A program made the translations under genes and the position numbers. A stretch of 64,000 nt of DNA from NCBI GenBank assembly GCA_028687545.1, contig JAQTZZ010000003.1, positions 107,261-171,260 of the forward strand, read 5' to 3'. Positions 17,872-27,562 of the stretch are shown here, piece by piece. The first letter of the stretch is position 1, and each line of letters opens with the position of its first letter. A model generated the notes under the pieces. It saw only the letters and a list, made by a program, of their open reading frames with translations. It searched no databases and was not told the DNA's origin. The stretch is from Candidatus Wallbacteria bacterium. Lineage in GTDB: Bacteria > Muiribacteriota > JAQTZZ01.

Positions 17872-18989
17872 TGCACATGAATCAGCAGGGATTCGATAGT
17901 CTTTTTTCTTTGATCGAGAAAATATTTTTCAGAAATCAAATCTGGTCCTGGAAGTTTCTGGGCAACTCTTTTTCCAGCTATGCGATTGCAGTCCTGACTT
18001 TACTGTTTGCTTTTTCCTGCATGCGTTTCGTGAAGAATTTCTTTCTGCGGCGGCTTAAATTCCTGGCTTCAGCCGGAAAACTCCGAGCTGAAAGCATCAT
18101 TCCCAAGCTGGTGGAAAAGTATCTTTTTCCTTTGCTCTATTATCTGGCATTTTACTTTGCCGTGAATGAACTTGACCTGAGCGTAGCCATTAAAAAACTT
18201 GTGGACTGGTTTGGCCTGATCTTTGTGATTGTCCAGACCACGAGATTCGCCATCTGCGTGACTGTCTATTTCCTGGAAGAGCACTGGTTCAAGCAGGAGG
18301 GCTCGCGAATCTCTCCCACTACCTCGGCAGGTATCACAGGAACAGTCAGACTGATTTTCTGGATTCTCTGCTCTACCATCATCCTCGACAACCTGGGTTT
18401 CAGCCTTACCACCATTCTTGCCGGTATGGGCATCGGAGGCATGGCGATCGCTCTGGCTTCCCAGCATATCCTGAATGATCTCTTCAATTATTTCGTGATT
18501 TTTTTCGATCGGCCTTTCGAGGAAGGTGATTTCATAATGGTCGGAGAATCACAGGGTACAGTCCGCGAAATCGGGATTAAAACCACCCGCCTGGAAAGCG
18601 TCAGCGGGGAACAGATAGTGTTTTCCAATTCAGACCTGACAGGCAGCAGGATCAGAAATTACCATAAAATGGTGCGCCGCCGCGTCTCTTTCGATCTGAC
18701 TGTCGCTCATGGCATACCCACGACCAAATTGAAGGCCATCCCTGAAATTGTGAAACGGATCATTTCCGGAACCCAAAGCGTGGATTTTGATTACTGTTTT
18801 TTCGGGGAAATCACTGAAAACGGCCTTAAATTCGAAGCAGCCTACTATCTGAATGCCAGGGATTTTTCCGCACATGCCGAAGCCAGGCAGAAAATCAATC
18901 TGGGGATCACAGAAGAGTTTGAACGTGAAAAAATCAACCTGGCACTTCCCACCAGGATCATAATCCTGGATAAATCTGAAACCGCTTGA
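17871..18989 (+). CDS. MscS-family mechanosensitive channel
   Basis: A 372-residue membrane protein with hydrophobic segments at about residues 35-53, 85-100, 112-135, 158-178 and 182-212. The last is the pore helix of MscS channels (ILAGMGIGGMAIALASQH then LNDLFNYFVIFFDRPFEEGD). The cytoplasmic beta and alpha/beta domains follow. Such channels open under membrane tension and let solutes out after osmotic downshock. The GTG start overlaps the preceding stop; an ATG two codons later is an equally good choice. Its own stop overlaps the start of the next gene (TTGA). Confidence 0.92.
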   Translation: MHMNQQGFDSLFSLIEKIFFRNQIWSWKFLGNSFSSYAIAVLTLLFAFSCMRFVKNFFLRRLKFLASAGKLRAESIIPKLVEKYLFPLLYYLAFYFAVNELDLSVAIKKLVDWFGLIFVIVQTTRFAICVTVYFLEEHWFKQEGSRISPTTSAGITGTVRLIFWILCSTIILDNLGFSLTTILAGMGIGGMAIALASQHILNDLFNYFVIFFDRPFEEGDFIMVGESQGTVREIGIKTTRLESVSGEQIVFSNSDLTGSRIRNYHKMVRRRVSFDLTVAHGIPTTKLKAIPEIVKRIISGTQSVDFDYCFFGEITENGLKFEAAYYLNARDFSAHAEARQKINLGITEEFEREKINLALPTRIIILDKSETA

Positions 18990-21307
18990 AGAAGACTATT
19001 TTTCTGATATTCTTCCTCTCCGGTCTCTCAGCCCTGATTTATGAAGTTGTCTGGTTCAGGGTTTTTGCCCGTGTGCTGGGAAACTCCACATACTCATCCA
19101 CAGTCACAATCACAGCCTTCATGCTGGGAATGGCGCTAGGCAGCGGAATTCTAGGAAAAATTTCCCGTAAATGGGCGAAACCGCTTTGGGCTTATGCGGG
19201 CTGCGAGGCTTTCCTGGCGTTCTATTCGCTGGTGTTCCCATCTCTTGTCAGGCTGCTGGACTACACCTATCTCATTTTTCACCCTGCTTTCAATTCCTCT
19301 CACTCAGGCCTCATCTTTCTCAGATTTATCCTCTCCCTGGCCTTCCTGCTCCCCCCTGCTTTTGCCATGGGCGCTACATTGCCTTTAGTCGGGCGCTATC
19401 TTTCGTCCGGTTCCAAGGATTTTAAGTCCGATCTGGCTTTGCTGTATTCCTGCAATACTGCAGGAGCTGCCCTGGGTGGCGCAATGACTGGTTTTGTCCT
19501 GATCCCGTTTCTGGGTATCAGGCTCAGCATGCTGACAGCCGCCCTTGTAAACCTGCTGATCGCAGCCTGGGCCTTCGCCAATGGCAGAATCGAACTTGCC
19601 GCTTTAGTAAATCCGGACCAGGAATCTTCCTCTTCTGCATTGATCCTGCGGAATCCATTTCCGGCTTTGATATTGTTCGTAACAAGCATCGCCTGCATGA
19701 TCCTGGAAATCGCACTGATCCGCGCCCTCTCACTTGTATTCGGATCATCAGTCTATGCATTTTCTCTCACAGTGTCAGTGTTCATAGCCTCGCTGGCCTT
19801 CGGAAGCTACAGAGCAAGGATCCTTGCCAGAAACAGCGGAAAAGCACTGCTTTTCCTGCTCTATTCCGGCACAGCCTCGATCTTTCTGCTCCCGATACTG
19901 ATCTATCTCCTGCCCCCGATGGTGATCATGCTGTTCCGGCTGTTCGGCCTGATCGGATACGGCTGGTTCCTGGTCTGGCAGATACTGCTCACCTTTTTCA
20001 TCATCGTTTTGCCGGGATTCTGCCTGGGCGGTGTTTTCCCTCTGACAGTGGCGGAGTATTGCACAGGCAAAAGGAATACAGGGGAATCTCTTGGTTTCCT
20101 GTATGCCCTGGCCACTGCTGGTGACGTGATCGGCACGCTTGCTTCCGGATTTGTTTTTTTGCCTCTGATCGGCATGCAGAACACAATCAATCTGAGCGGA
20201 ATGCTGCTCTGGATGACAGGTTTTTTTTACTTCAGAAAAAAACAGCTGAACTCAACCCTCCCTCTTTTCCTGATCCCCTTGCTGTTCCCCATGTTTTATC
20301 CAGCCTGGGACATCAAATTGCTCAATTCGGCAGTGTACTATCGGCCTGAGCGATTCCTGCAGACACCTGGCTCAACTTTCCAGCCGTCAGATCACCGGTC
20401 TGATCAGAAGGCAGCATATGTTCTACCCGAGCTTCTGTTTAAAGAGGAGGGAGTGGAAGCTGAAGTAACAGTCATCAGGCATCAGGGTGTGACCAGCCTT
20501 GCCATCAACGGCAAGGTGGACGCCTCGGACGGCTTGGACATGGGCACTCAGGTGATGCTGGGTCATCTGCCGTTTTTGTTTGGGGGAAGTCACAAGAATG
20601 TTCTGGTGATAGGCTGGGGAAGCGGAGTTACTGCATATTCAGCGTCACTCTGGGACCCTGAAAAAAACACGGCAGTGGAGATCTGCGAGGAAGTGGTCCA
20701 GGCTTCACGTCTGTTCAACCATATCAATCACGGCATCCTGGATCACAAGAACCTGAGGATGGTGATAGACGACGGTCGTAACTTTCTTGCTGCCACGCCT
20801 GAAAAATACGACATCATTATCTCAGAGCCTACTAATTTCTGGATCGCAGGCATCGGCAGCCTCTTTACCAGGGAATTCTTCGAAAGCGCCAGGGGTCATT
20901 TGAAAGAAGGAGGCCTGATCTGTCAGTGGTTTCATTGCTATGACACATCCCCTGAAATGTTGAAGATCGCGCTCAGAACCTTCAGCGGAGTCTTTCCCGA
21001 GGCCCGGGGTTACTCCTTCAGCGTCAATGATCTGCTGGTTGTAAGCGGAAAAGGGGATCTTGATCCAGTCTCCCTGAACAGGGCTTTCCAAGTACCTGAA
21101 ATCAGGGAACAGCTTTCCAGATTATCGCTCAATTCACCGGAAGATATTCTGAGAGGCGAACTGCTGAATTCGGAAAAGTTGAGGGCTTATTGCGAATCAG
21201 GCCCGATCAATACAGACGATCATCCTCTGCTCGAATTCCTGGCTCCATACAGTCTTTTCACCCCTGATCAGGAAATCATAGAAGGCATCAGGAAAGGCCA
21301 GTTGTAA
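18986..21307 (+). CDS. Fused membrane-transporter-like / spermidine-synthase-like protein (copy 1)
   Basis: A 773-residue two-part protein. The first about 440 residues contain many hydrophobic helices with an MFS-like start (FFLSGLSALIYEVVWFRVFARVLG). The last about 300 are a Rossmann methyltransferase-like domain of the spermidine synthase family: SAM/decarboxy-SAM site VIGWGSGVTAYSA, an acidic ribose-binding position in AVEICEEVV and DDGRNF. The DxxD-type catalytic stretch of true spermidine synthases is replaced by SEPTNFW, so it probably does not make spermidine. TTG start overlapping the MscS stop. A paralogue follows directly. Confidence 0.86.
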   Translation: MKKTIFLIFFLSGLSALIYEVVWFRVFARVLGNSTYSSTVTITAFMLGMALGSGILGKISRKWAKPLWAYAGCEAFLAFYSLVFPSLVRLLDYTYLIFHPAFNSSHSGLIFLRFILSLAFLLPPAFAMGATLPLVGRYLSSGSKDFKSDLALLYSCNTAGAALGGAMTGFVLIPFLGIRLSMLTAALVNLLIAAWAFANGRIELAALVNPDQESSSSALILRNPFPALILFVTSIACMILEIALIRALSLVFGSSVYAFSLTVSVFIASLAFGSYRARILARNSGKALLFLLYSGTASIFLLPILIYLLPPMVIMLFRLFGLIGYGWFLVWQILLTFFIIVLPGFCLGGVFPLTVAEYCTGKRNTGESLGFLYALATAGDVIGTLASGFVFLPLIGMQNTINLSGMLLWMTGFFYFRKKQLNSTLPLFLIPLLFPMFYPAWDIKLLNSAVYYRPERFLQTPGSTFQPSDHRSDQKAAYVLPELLFKEEGVEAEVTVIRHQGVTSLAINGKVDASDGLDMGTQVMLGHLPFLFGGSHKNVLVIGWGSGVTAYSASLWDPEKNTAVEICEEVVQASRLFNHINHGILDHKNLRMVIDDGRNFLAATPEKYDIIISEPTNFWIAGIGSLFTREFFESARGHLKEGGLICQWFHCYDTSPEMLKIALRTFSGVFPEARGYSFSVNDLLVVSGKGDLDPVSLNRAFQVPEIREQLSRLSLNSPEDILRGELLNSEKLRAYCESGPINTDDHPLLEFLAPYSLFTPDQEIIEGIRKGQL

Positions 21308-21345
21308 ATCACCCGGTTTCAGGTTAATCTTTTTGCGGATATCGT

Positions 21346-23682
21346 ATGGCCAGAAAATCACTTTTTACTATCTTCTTCCTGTCAGGATTCTGCGCCCTTG
21401 TTTACGAAGTAACCTGGAGCAGGATCTTTGTAAGGATCATGGGCTGTTCTACTTATTCCTCTGCTACCACGATTGCTGCATTCATGACCGGGCTTGCGGT
21501 CGGCGGGCTTTTATTCGGCAGGATTTCAGACAAATCTAAAAACCCGCTGCGGATTTATGCGCTGCTCGAACTGACTCTTTTCCTCTTTGCCCTGATATTC
21601 CCGGTTTTCGACCTGTTTAACACCTGGTTTTACACTGCTCTGCATCCATTCCTGTCCCAGACTCCGGTGCTGCTGACCGGCCTGCGTTTTCTGCTTTCTT
21701 TCCTGACTTTGTTCCTGCCTTCCTGTGCCATGGGAGGCACTCTGCCCCTGATCGTAAAGTTTCAAACCAGCGAAGATCCGGATTTCGAATCCGGCCTCTC
21801 AAGGCTCTATGGCCTGAACACAGCCGGAGCAGCGCTGGGCGGGATCAGCGCTGGATTTCTGATGATCCCGGCTTATGGCCTGCGCGGCACAATGCTCGGC
21901 GCTGCATTGATCAATCTGCTTCTTGCGGGCTGGGCTTTTTTGATTTCAAGGGTAGCCTCCAGCCCAGCGGCCGATAAACCTGCGGAAACCTCAACGCCGC
22001 TCGCAAAGAACCTTGTTTATACACTTTTCCTGTCCGGTTTTGCAGGGATGAGCCTGGAAATCGCTCTGATCCGGGCCTTTTCTTTCAGCTTCAGTTCCAC
22101 TGTCTACGCTTTTTCCCTGACAGTATCTGTATTCATCCTGCTGCTTGCACTGGGCAGCTATTTTTCCAACAGATCGACTGCCGGGTGCCCTGAATTTATC
22201 CTGCAGCGTTCGCTCTACCTCTCAGGCCTGTTCACGATTTTCCTCTCTCCGCTGATCTACTATACCCCGGCCCTGCTGATCTACCTGATCCTGCTGAACG
22301 ACAGGATCGACTATGCCACATTCCTGACCTGGCAGGCAGCCCTCATTTTCCTGATTCTTTCCCTGCCCGTCTTTTTCCTGGGGGGGATTTTCCCCATGGC
22401 TGCAGGAATCCAGCTCTCAAACAGCGAAAAACAGGGGACAGGCCTGGGCCGGCTGTATGCTCTGAATACTGCAGGCGACGTATTGGGTTCGCTGGCTGCG
22501 GGATTCTTTCTGATCCCTTTGTTCGGGACACAGAACACCATCTATTTTTCCGGCCTGCTGCTGATTTCCTGCTTCTTTGTGCAGAAAAGGGCTGATAAAA
22601 CCAGTTTATACACGATTCTGCTTGGAGCGCTGCCGTTACTGCTGATCTGGATCTTTCCCAGCTGGGACTATCGACTATACAGCAGCATGGTTTTTCAAAG
22701 GCCTGAACGTTTTCAGCAGCTTTACGATGAACAGGTCAGAACACCCAATTCAAAACTCTCCATCCTCAAGCCTCTGGTGAAATTCCAGGCTGATGGCGTG
22801 GAGGGTTATGTGAATGTGTTTGAGCGGATGGGGTCCAGATTCCTCGTGATCAACGGCAAAGTGGATGCTTCAGACGACGCGGATATGCCCACCCAGGTGC
22901 TGGTCGGCCAGCTGCCATGCCTTATGCATAAAAATCCGAAAAGTGTGCTGCTGATCGGCTGGGGCAGCGGAGTTTCGGCATATTCCGCCTCCCTGCATCA
23001 CCCCGAAAATTTCGATGCAGTGGAATTGATCAGGGAAGTGGTCGAGGCTTCCCGCCTTTTTGAGCATGTCAATCATGGTGTTTTCAAACAAACCCCGCCT
23101 GTGATTCAGATTGAGGATGGCCGGAATTTCATGGCCACCACCAGGAGCAGATACGATGTGATTATCTCACAGCCCACCAATCTCTGGGTGGCTGGAGTAG
23201 GCAACCTTTTCACCAGGGAATTTTTCAGGGATGCCAGAAAACACCTCAATCCAGGGGGGATTTTATGCCAGTGGATTCAATCCTATGAAATTTCTGAAGA
23301 AGACGTGAAATCCGTGCTCAGAGCGCAAGGCTCGATCTTCCCCTACAGCATCATTTTCACTCCCAATGATTATGACCTGCTGATTCTGAGTTGTGACCGG
23401 ATAGAGGATCTCAGCATTGAACATCTGAAAACCGCCTTCTCTGAAAAGTCGATTCGGGAAAATCTCAGTTCGATCGGAATGGATTCACCTGAAAAAATTC
23501 TGGCACTGGAACTGTTAAGCGGTAATGACCTGAAAACCTATGCAGGGAAAGGGGAACTTAATACAGACGACCATCCTGTGGTGGAGTTCCGTTCTCCTTA
23601 CAGCCTGTTTTCAAAGAAAGCCACAGTTGTGCCTGAAATGAAGCGGTTCCCGAGCCAGGAACCGAAACTGGCTATTCCCTGA
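21346..23682 (+). CDS. Fused membrane-transporter-like / spermidine-synthase-like protein (copy 2)
   Basis: The 778-residue product is a paralogue of the preceding gene with the same layout: about 12-14 hydrophobic helices (residues 1-435, beginning FFLSGFCALVYEVTWSRIFVRIMG) and a C-terminal spermidine-synthase-like domain with LIGWGSGVSAYSA, EDGRNF and SQPTNLW. The two share many landmarks in order but have diverged along their length, so the duplication is old. Start ATG at 21346, 38 bases after copy 1. Its 3' end overlaps the convergent HD gene by 11 bases. The product may modify or export a metabolite made at the membrane; this is inference from fusion alone. Confidence 0.86.
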   Translation: MARKSLFTIFFLSGFCALVYEVTWSRIFVRIMGCSTYSSATTIAAFMTGLAVGGLLFGRISDKSKNPLRIYALLELTLFLFALIFPVFDLFNTWFYTALHPFLSQTPVLLTGLRFLLSFLTLFLPSCAMGGTLPLIVKFQTSEDPDFESGLSRLYGLNTAGAALGGISAGFLMIPAYGLRGTMLGAALINLLLAGWAFLISRVASSPAADKPAETSTPLAKNLVYTLFLSGFAGMSLEIALIRAFSFSFSSTVYAFSLTVSVFILLLALGSYFSNRSTAGCPEFILQRSLYLSGLFTIFLSPLIYYTPALLIYLILLNDRIDYATFLTWQAALIFLILSLPVFFLGGIFPMAAGIQLSNSEKQGTGLGRLYALNTAGDVLGSLAAGFFLIPLFGTQNTIYFSGLLLISCFFVQKRADKTSLYTILLGALPLLLIWIFPSWDYRLYSSMVFQRPERFQQLYDEQVRTPNSKLSILKPLVKFQADGVEGYVNVFERMGSRFLVINGKVDASDDADMPTQVLVGQLPCLMHKNPKSVLLIGWGSGVSAYSASLHHPENFDAVELIREVVEASRLFEHVNHGVFKQTPPVIQIEDGRNFMATTRSRYDVIISQPTNLWVAGVGNLFTREFFRDARKHLNPGGILCQWIQSYEISEEDVKSVLRAQGSIFPYSIIFTPNDYDLLILSCDRIEDLSIEHLKTAFSEKSIRENLSSIGMDSPEKILALELLSGNDLKTYAGKGELNTDDHPVVEFRSPYSLFSKKATVVPEMKRFPSQEPKLAIP

Positions 23683-25027
23683 CTTCCAAAAGGATTTCCC
23701 GTTTGCTGAGCTTTTTCTTGATTTCCGGAAAATCCGGATGATAGAAGACGTGGAAGGTCTTCGCGTAATTTTCGAAATTATCCACCAGATGTTTTTTAAG
23801 CTGCGTCACTTCATAATCATCGAAGGTGAATGGATTCTTCTTTCTCACGCAGACATCCTCCGGCATGAAGACTCTAAGGTCGATCTGCAGGCTTTTTCCG
23901 AATTTCGGGATGTCGATCAGGATCTCGTGGCCATGAAGTTTTTTCCGGATTTTCCTGCCGATCTCCCCGCACAGACATTGTTCGCGCGTCCGCTTCAATT
24001 CCGGATTCTGGTAGAAATCATAGAAAAGATGCGTTTCCTTGCGTGACAATTCCCAGGCATAAAAAACCAGTCCACGCTTATACAGCTTCCGTTTTTCAAT
24101 ATTCTGGAGCAGATTCAGGAGGTCCTTCATTTTAAGTTCAGCCAGTCTGCGCTTCAGAAGCGATTGCAGCTCATATTCGCTGATCAGGTAGAAATCCTTC
24201 TCAGTCAGGCCGTTGTCCGGGTGCCGCAGAAGTTCACTGACTATCAGCTTGAACATGACTACACTGGACCTGACTCCGTGATGCCAGTAAACGTTCCTGT
24301 ACATCAGGTAATTGGTGAAAATCAGGGCTTCGATCGCTGAAATGCCTTTGTGGCTGATGGCCAGTCCATCGTTTTCAGCGTCATAGACAATCGACTGGAT
24401 CAGGCGGTCCTTGTTCACAGCTTCGCCGAACGGCACGCCGCAATACCTGGAATCCCTCAGCAGGTAATCAATCTTATCCGGGTCCAGGGTTCCGGAGAGG
24501 ATCCTGGCAAGCCTAAGGTCGCGTTCAGGAATATTTTTTCCCTTGTAATCGATGATATTGGCTACACGCCGAGGGTCCACTCCCCAGACTTCGCACAGCA
24601 CATGGCTCAGTTCACCCTTCGGGTCCAGAATGATTTTCCGTCCGCGCTCCTCATGGTCCTGGAAAAACACTTGGATCTCTTCGAGGATATGGGAATACGG
24701 GTAATGCCCGATATCATGGATCAGGGCTGCAGCGAGGAATGTCGCGATATCCTCTTCGTCGATCACCAGAGGGGGATCGGATGACATGAGCTGGCGCAGG
24801 AAAAACTTGGCCAGATGGTAAACACCGAGGGAATGCTCGAATCTGGAATGCCTGGCGCCAGGGTAGACCAGTTCCACGTGCCCGAGTTGAGAAATGTGCC
24901 TGAGTTTCTGGAATTCCCTGGTATCGATCAGCCGCTCGACTTCCTTTGTGATATAGATGTAACTCCAGATCGGATCACGGATGACTTTTCCCTTCTCTTC
25001 GAGCCAGTATATTTTTTTCTTAGCCAT
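23672..25027 (-). CDS. HD-domain phosphohydrolase (COG1078/dNTPase-like)
   Basis: A 451-residue HD superfamily enzyme. The metal ligands are visible: His65 in SRFEHSLGVYHLA and the HD pair His104-Asp105 in ALIHDIGHYPYSH, with a later aspartate in LARILSGTLDPDKIDYLLRD. This layout is that of the COG1078 group related to dGTP triphosphohydrolases and SAMHD1, which cleave dNTPs or related phosphoesters; substrate not determinable here. It overlaps the upstream YitT-family gene by eight bases and the convergent gene's stop by 11 bases. Confidence 0.87.
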   Translation of the reverse strand: MAKKKIYWLEEKGKVIRDPIWSYIYITKEVERLIDTREFQKLRHISQLGHVELVYPGARHSRFEHSLGVYHLAKFFLRQLMSSDPPLVIDEEDIATFLAAALIHDIGHYPYSHILEEIQVFFQDHEERGRKIILDPKGELSHVLCEVWGVDPRRVANIIDYKGKNIPERDLRLARILSGTLDPDKIDYLLRDSRYCGVPFGEAVNKDRLIQSIVYDAENDGLAISHKGISAIEALIFTNYLMYRNVYWHHGVRSSVVMFKLIVSELLRHPDNGLTEKDFYLISEYELQSLLKRRLAELKMKDLLNLLQNIEKRKLYKRGLVFYAWELSRKETHLFYDFYQNPELKRTREQCLCGEIGRKIRKKLHGHEILIDIPKFGKSLQIDLRVFMPEDVCVRKKNPFTFDDYEVTQLKKHLVDNFENYAKTFHVFYHPDFPEIKKKLSKREILLEVRE

Positions 25028-25868
25028 GAAACCCCCGTTTCTTTACCATGCCTCCGCTGGCTTCGGAAATATGTTCAGTGATCACAAAGGCGGATTCATC
25101 AATCTCATGAATCATGCTGCGCAGTTTGGATACTTCCAGTCTGGTTATCACGCATAAAAGAATGTCCTGTTCCGCCTCCGTGAATCCGCCGCGCCCCTGG
25201 AAAACCGTGACTCCGCGGCCGAGATCATTCACGATCATCTGCTTGATCTCTGCGTTTTTCGCTGAAATTATCGTAACTCCCTGGTATTCTTCGATTCCGT
25301 AAAGTATGAAATCCACTGTCTTGGCAGCGGAAAAATACGTCAGTATCGAATACATCGCGATTTCAGGGGAGAGAAGCTGGGCCGCGAAACTGAAAATGAT
25401 GATGTTCATGAGCAGGATCACGTCTCCGACCGTGGCTCCCAGTTTTTTACTTGAGACAAGTGCTACGATCTCAGTTCCGTCAAGCACTCCGCCACCGCGG
25501 ATTGACAGGCCTACCCCGGCGCCCAGCATGATTCCTCCAAACACTGCGTCCAGCAGTTTGTCAGTAGTAACTACCGGGAAGTGGACCAGCAGAAGTGTAA
25601 GTCCCAGGCCAAGAATCGCGAATGACGCGGATATGCAGAAAGTACGTCCCACATGATAGTAGCCGATCACAATGAAAGGGATGTTGACCAGCACGATCAG
25701 GAGAGGCAGGCTCCAGCCTGAAACAGCTGAAATCAGCATGGAGATCCCGGTGACCCCGCCGTCGATGAAGCAGTTCGGCAGTAAAAAGCCCTTCAGTCCG
25801 AAAGCTGCAGCAAATACTCCAACGCAGAGTAAGCATATCTTGAGCAGTTGATGGAGAAACTTATGCAT
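25020..25868 (-). CDS. YitT-family integral membrane protein
   Basis: A 282-residue protein with five or six hydrophobic helices (residues 8-180) and a soluble C-terminal DUF2179 domain (about 195-275; YQGVTIISAKNAEI and GRGGFTEAEQDILLCVITRLEV). This is the YitT (DUF161 plus DUF2179) family, of unclear transport or signalling role. The ATG at 25868 is preferred to a GTG nine codons upstream because GGAGG sits five bases before it. It overlaps the downstream HD gene and is probably co-transcribed with it. Confidence 0.88.
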   Translation of the reverse strand: MHKFLHQLLKICLLCVGVFAAAFGLKGFLLPNCFIDGGVTGISMLISAVSGWSLPLLIVLVNIPFIVIGYYHVGRTFCISASFAILGLGLTLLLVHFPVVTTDKLLDAVFGGIMLGAGVGLSIRGGGVLDGTEIVALVSSKKLGATVGDVILLMNIIIFSFAAQLLSPEIAMYSILTYFSAAKTVDFILYGIEEYQGVTIISAKNAEIKQMIVNDLGRGVTVFQGRGGFTEAEQDILLCVITRLEVSKLRSMIHEIDESAFVITEHISEASGGMVKKRGFHG

Positions 25869-25942
25869 AGAGCCTCCATAGGCTGATTGTATCACAGGGG
25901 GATTGACTTTTAAATCCGGTTACTGGGAAAAGAACAGCTGGT

Positions 25943-27445
25943 TTATAACTGCCGCCGCCAGGATTCCAGCCCAATCCTGATTGAATCTTCAAACCAGGTT
26001 TTGTATCTTCTTTCAACATTATCTAAGGGTTCATTGTATGAAAATTGAAATACTTCCTCGCAAATCACATTTGGAGATGGTAGTGACTCTTCAATATAAC
26101 TCTCAGCAGAGCTTTGAATTTTATTCTTAGGTTCTTTGTGCGCAACGTCTTTCTGTTCCAGAAACGCGCTGATAGCACAGATACCTGTAAAAGCTTGTCC
26201 GAGAAAATGGAAGGAAAAAATGATATCTGTCTGCCGTTCTTCAGTTAACCTCAATTTTATCCACGATTTATATGTACGGAGATCAGCGAAATATTCAAGT
26301 TTACGCGCGGAAGCCACAATCTGCCCCCTGAACCAATGGTCATTGGTTTTACCATTTTTCTGGAATTGTGCGCCATAATTCTTGTCAATCCGCTGTAAAT
26401 GTTCATTCAACTCTGAAGCCAGTTCTTCTAGTTTCTTACCTGTATAAGTTCCCAATTGCGAGAAAATTTCCAAAGCCTGCAATTTCCTGTTTTTCTGATC
26501 GTCCTTTTTCCTCTCAGCGATTTTATCCACAGCCGACCGGATGATATCATGATGATGTTTTCTTTCACGGACAATGTCCTCGGAAATGCTCAATGCTTTC
26601 TTGAAAGCATCGATTTGAACTTTTGTAAAAAGTCTGACCAAATCGGAAATGTCCCCCTGGTCGGCTTTCTCCGAATAAGCAATGTAATCATCCCTCATAT
26701 CACGGGTTAAAACCAGCGGAAACCACCTTTCTCGAATAAAAACCAGTGAAGCTAAAGTGCGGGCTATTCTGCCGTTACCATCCTGGAAAGGATGCACTTG
26801 GGTGAATCTGTGATGTAACCAGGCAGCTTCCACTTCAGGCGGTACTTGCGCGGAACAGTGTTCAAGATGAAGTTTAATTAAATTATCCATTTCTGAAGCC
26901 ACTTGCTCTGGCGGGCAATACTCGTGATGTGAGCCGTTCTGGCGGGATGGGTTGTTCGGCATTTTTTTCCAGTCGCCCCTGATCAATGGAACATTCACTT
27001 TCTTTCCCAGACTGTCGATTCCTCTTGTGAATTCCTGATGCCTGGTCATGGCAGCATGCATTTCTTTTATGTACGAGACAGATAAAGGACGGCGGCCTGC
27101 AACAAAATCAAACAAACCTTCCAAAACTTCAAGATGGTCCTTGATGATCGGTATAACCTCATCAGAAGGCAGATTCGCATCTCCATGGCCGATCAGGTTT
27201 TCCGACAAACCTTTTTCAATTAAAACCTGAGTAATGCCCCGCGATAGCGAATAAATATTTTCAATGATTCCAGTTTCAATCGCCCATTCTCGCATCAGCC
27301 GTGCATTAAACTCCTTTAAATCCTTATCCTCGCGCAATTTTTCTCTCTGTTCCCGCCACACTTGGGACAGACTGGCCAGTTGCAGAGAAGCGAGATTTTT
27401 CCAATCTTCAGGAAGATCTTCCAGCGGACGCCAGTTGTAAAACAT
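25943..27445 (-). CDS. Fic/DOC-family protein, N-terminally autoinhibited
   Basis: A 500-residue Fic protein. The catalytic motif HPFQDGNGR is intact at 218-226, as needed to transfer AMP (or another nucleotide group) to a hydroxyl of a target protein. An inhibitory helix motif, [ST]xxxE[GN], is present at residues 58-63 (TGIIEN), where Glu62 would block the ATP site, marking a class II (self-inhibited) Fic enzyme. The C-terminal about 240 residues are helical with no domain I recognise. It is the last of four reverse-strand genes in an AT-rich block, with 117 bases between it and the preceding gene. It may be a regulatory or defence effector. Confidence 0.9.
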   Translation of the reverse strand: MFYNWRPLEDLPEDWKNLASLQLASLSQVWREQREKLREDKDLKEFNARLMREWAIETGIIENIYSLSRGITQVLIEKGLSENLIGHGDANLPSDEVIPIIKDHLEVLEGLFDFVAGRRPLSVSYIKEMHAAMTRHQEFTRGIDSLGKKVNVPLIRGDWKKMPNNPSRQNGSHHEYCPPEQVASEMDNLIKLHLEHCSAQVPPEVEAAWLHHRFTQVHPFQDGNGRIARTLASLVFIRERWFPLVLTRDMRDDYIAYSEKADQGDISDLVRLFTKVQIDAFKKALSISEDIVRERKHHHDIIRSAVDKIAERKKDDQKNRKLQALEIFSQLGTYTGKKLEELASELNEHLQRIDKNYGAQFQKNGKTNDHWFRGQIVASARKLEYFADLRTYKSWIKLRLTEERQTDIIFSFHFLGQAFTGICAISAFLEQKDVAHKEPKNKIQSSAESYIEESLPSPNVICEEVFQFSYNEPLDNVERRYKTWFEDSIRIGLESWRRQL

Positions 27446-27562
27446 CAGCTCAGCTCCTTTAAATTCAGCTCCATAATAGACCTCGGAAAAAATTAAATAC
27501 TCCTATTTTCCTGCATTTTCTTCCATCATTTTCTCTATCCCACGCAACTCCGCCAGTTAATC

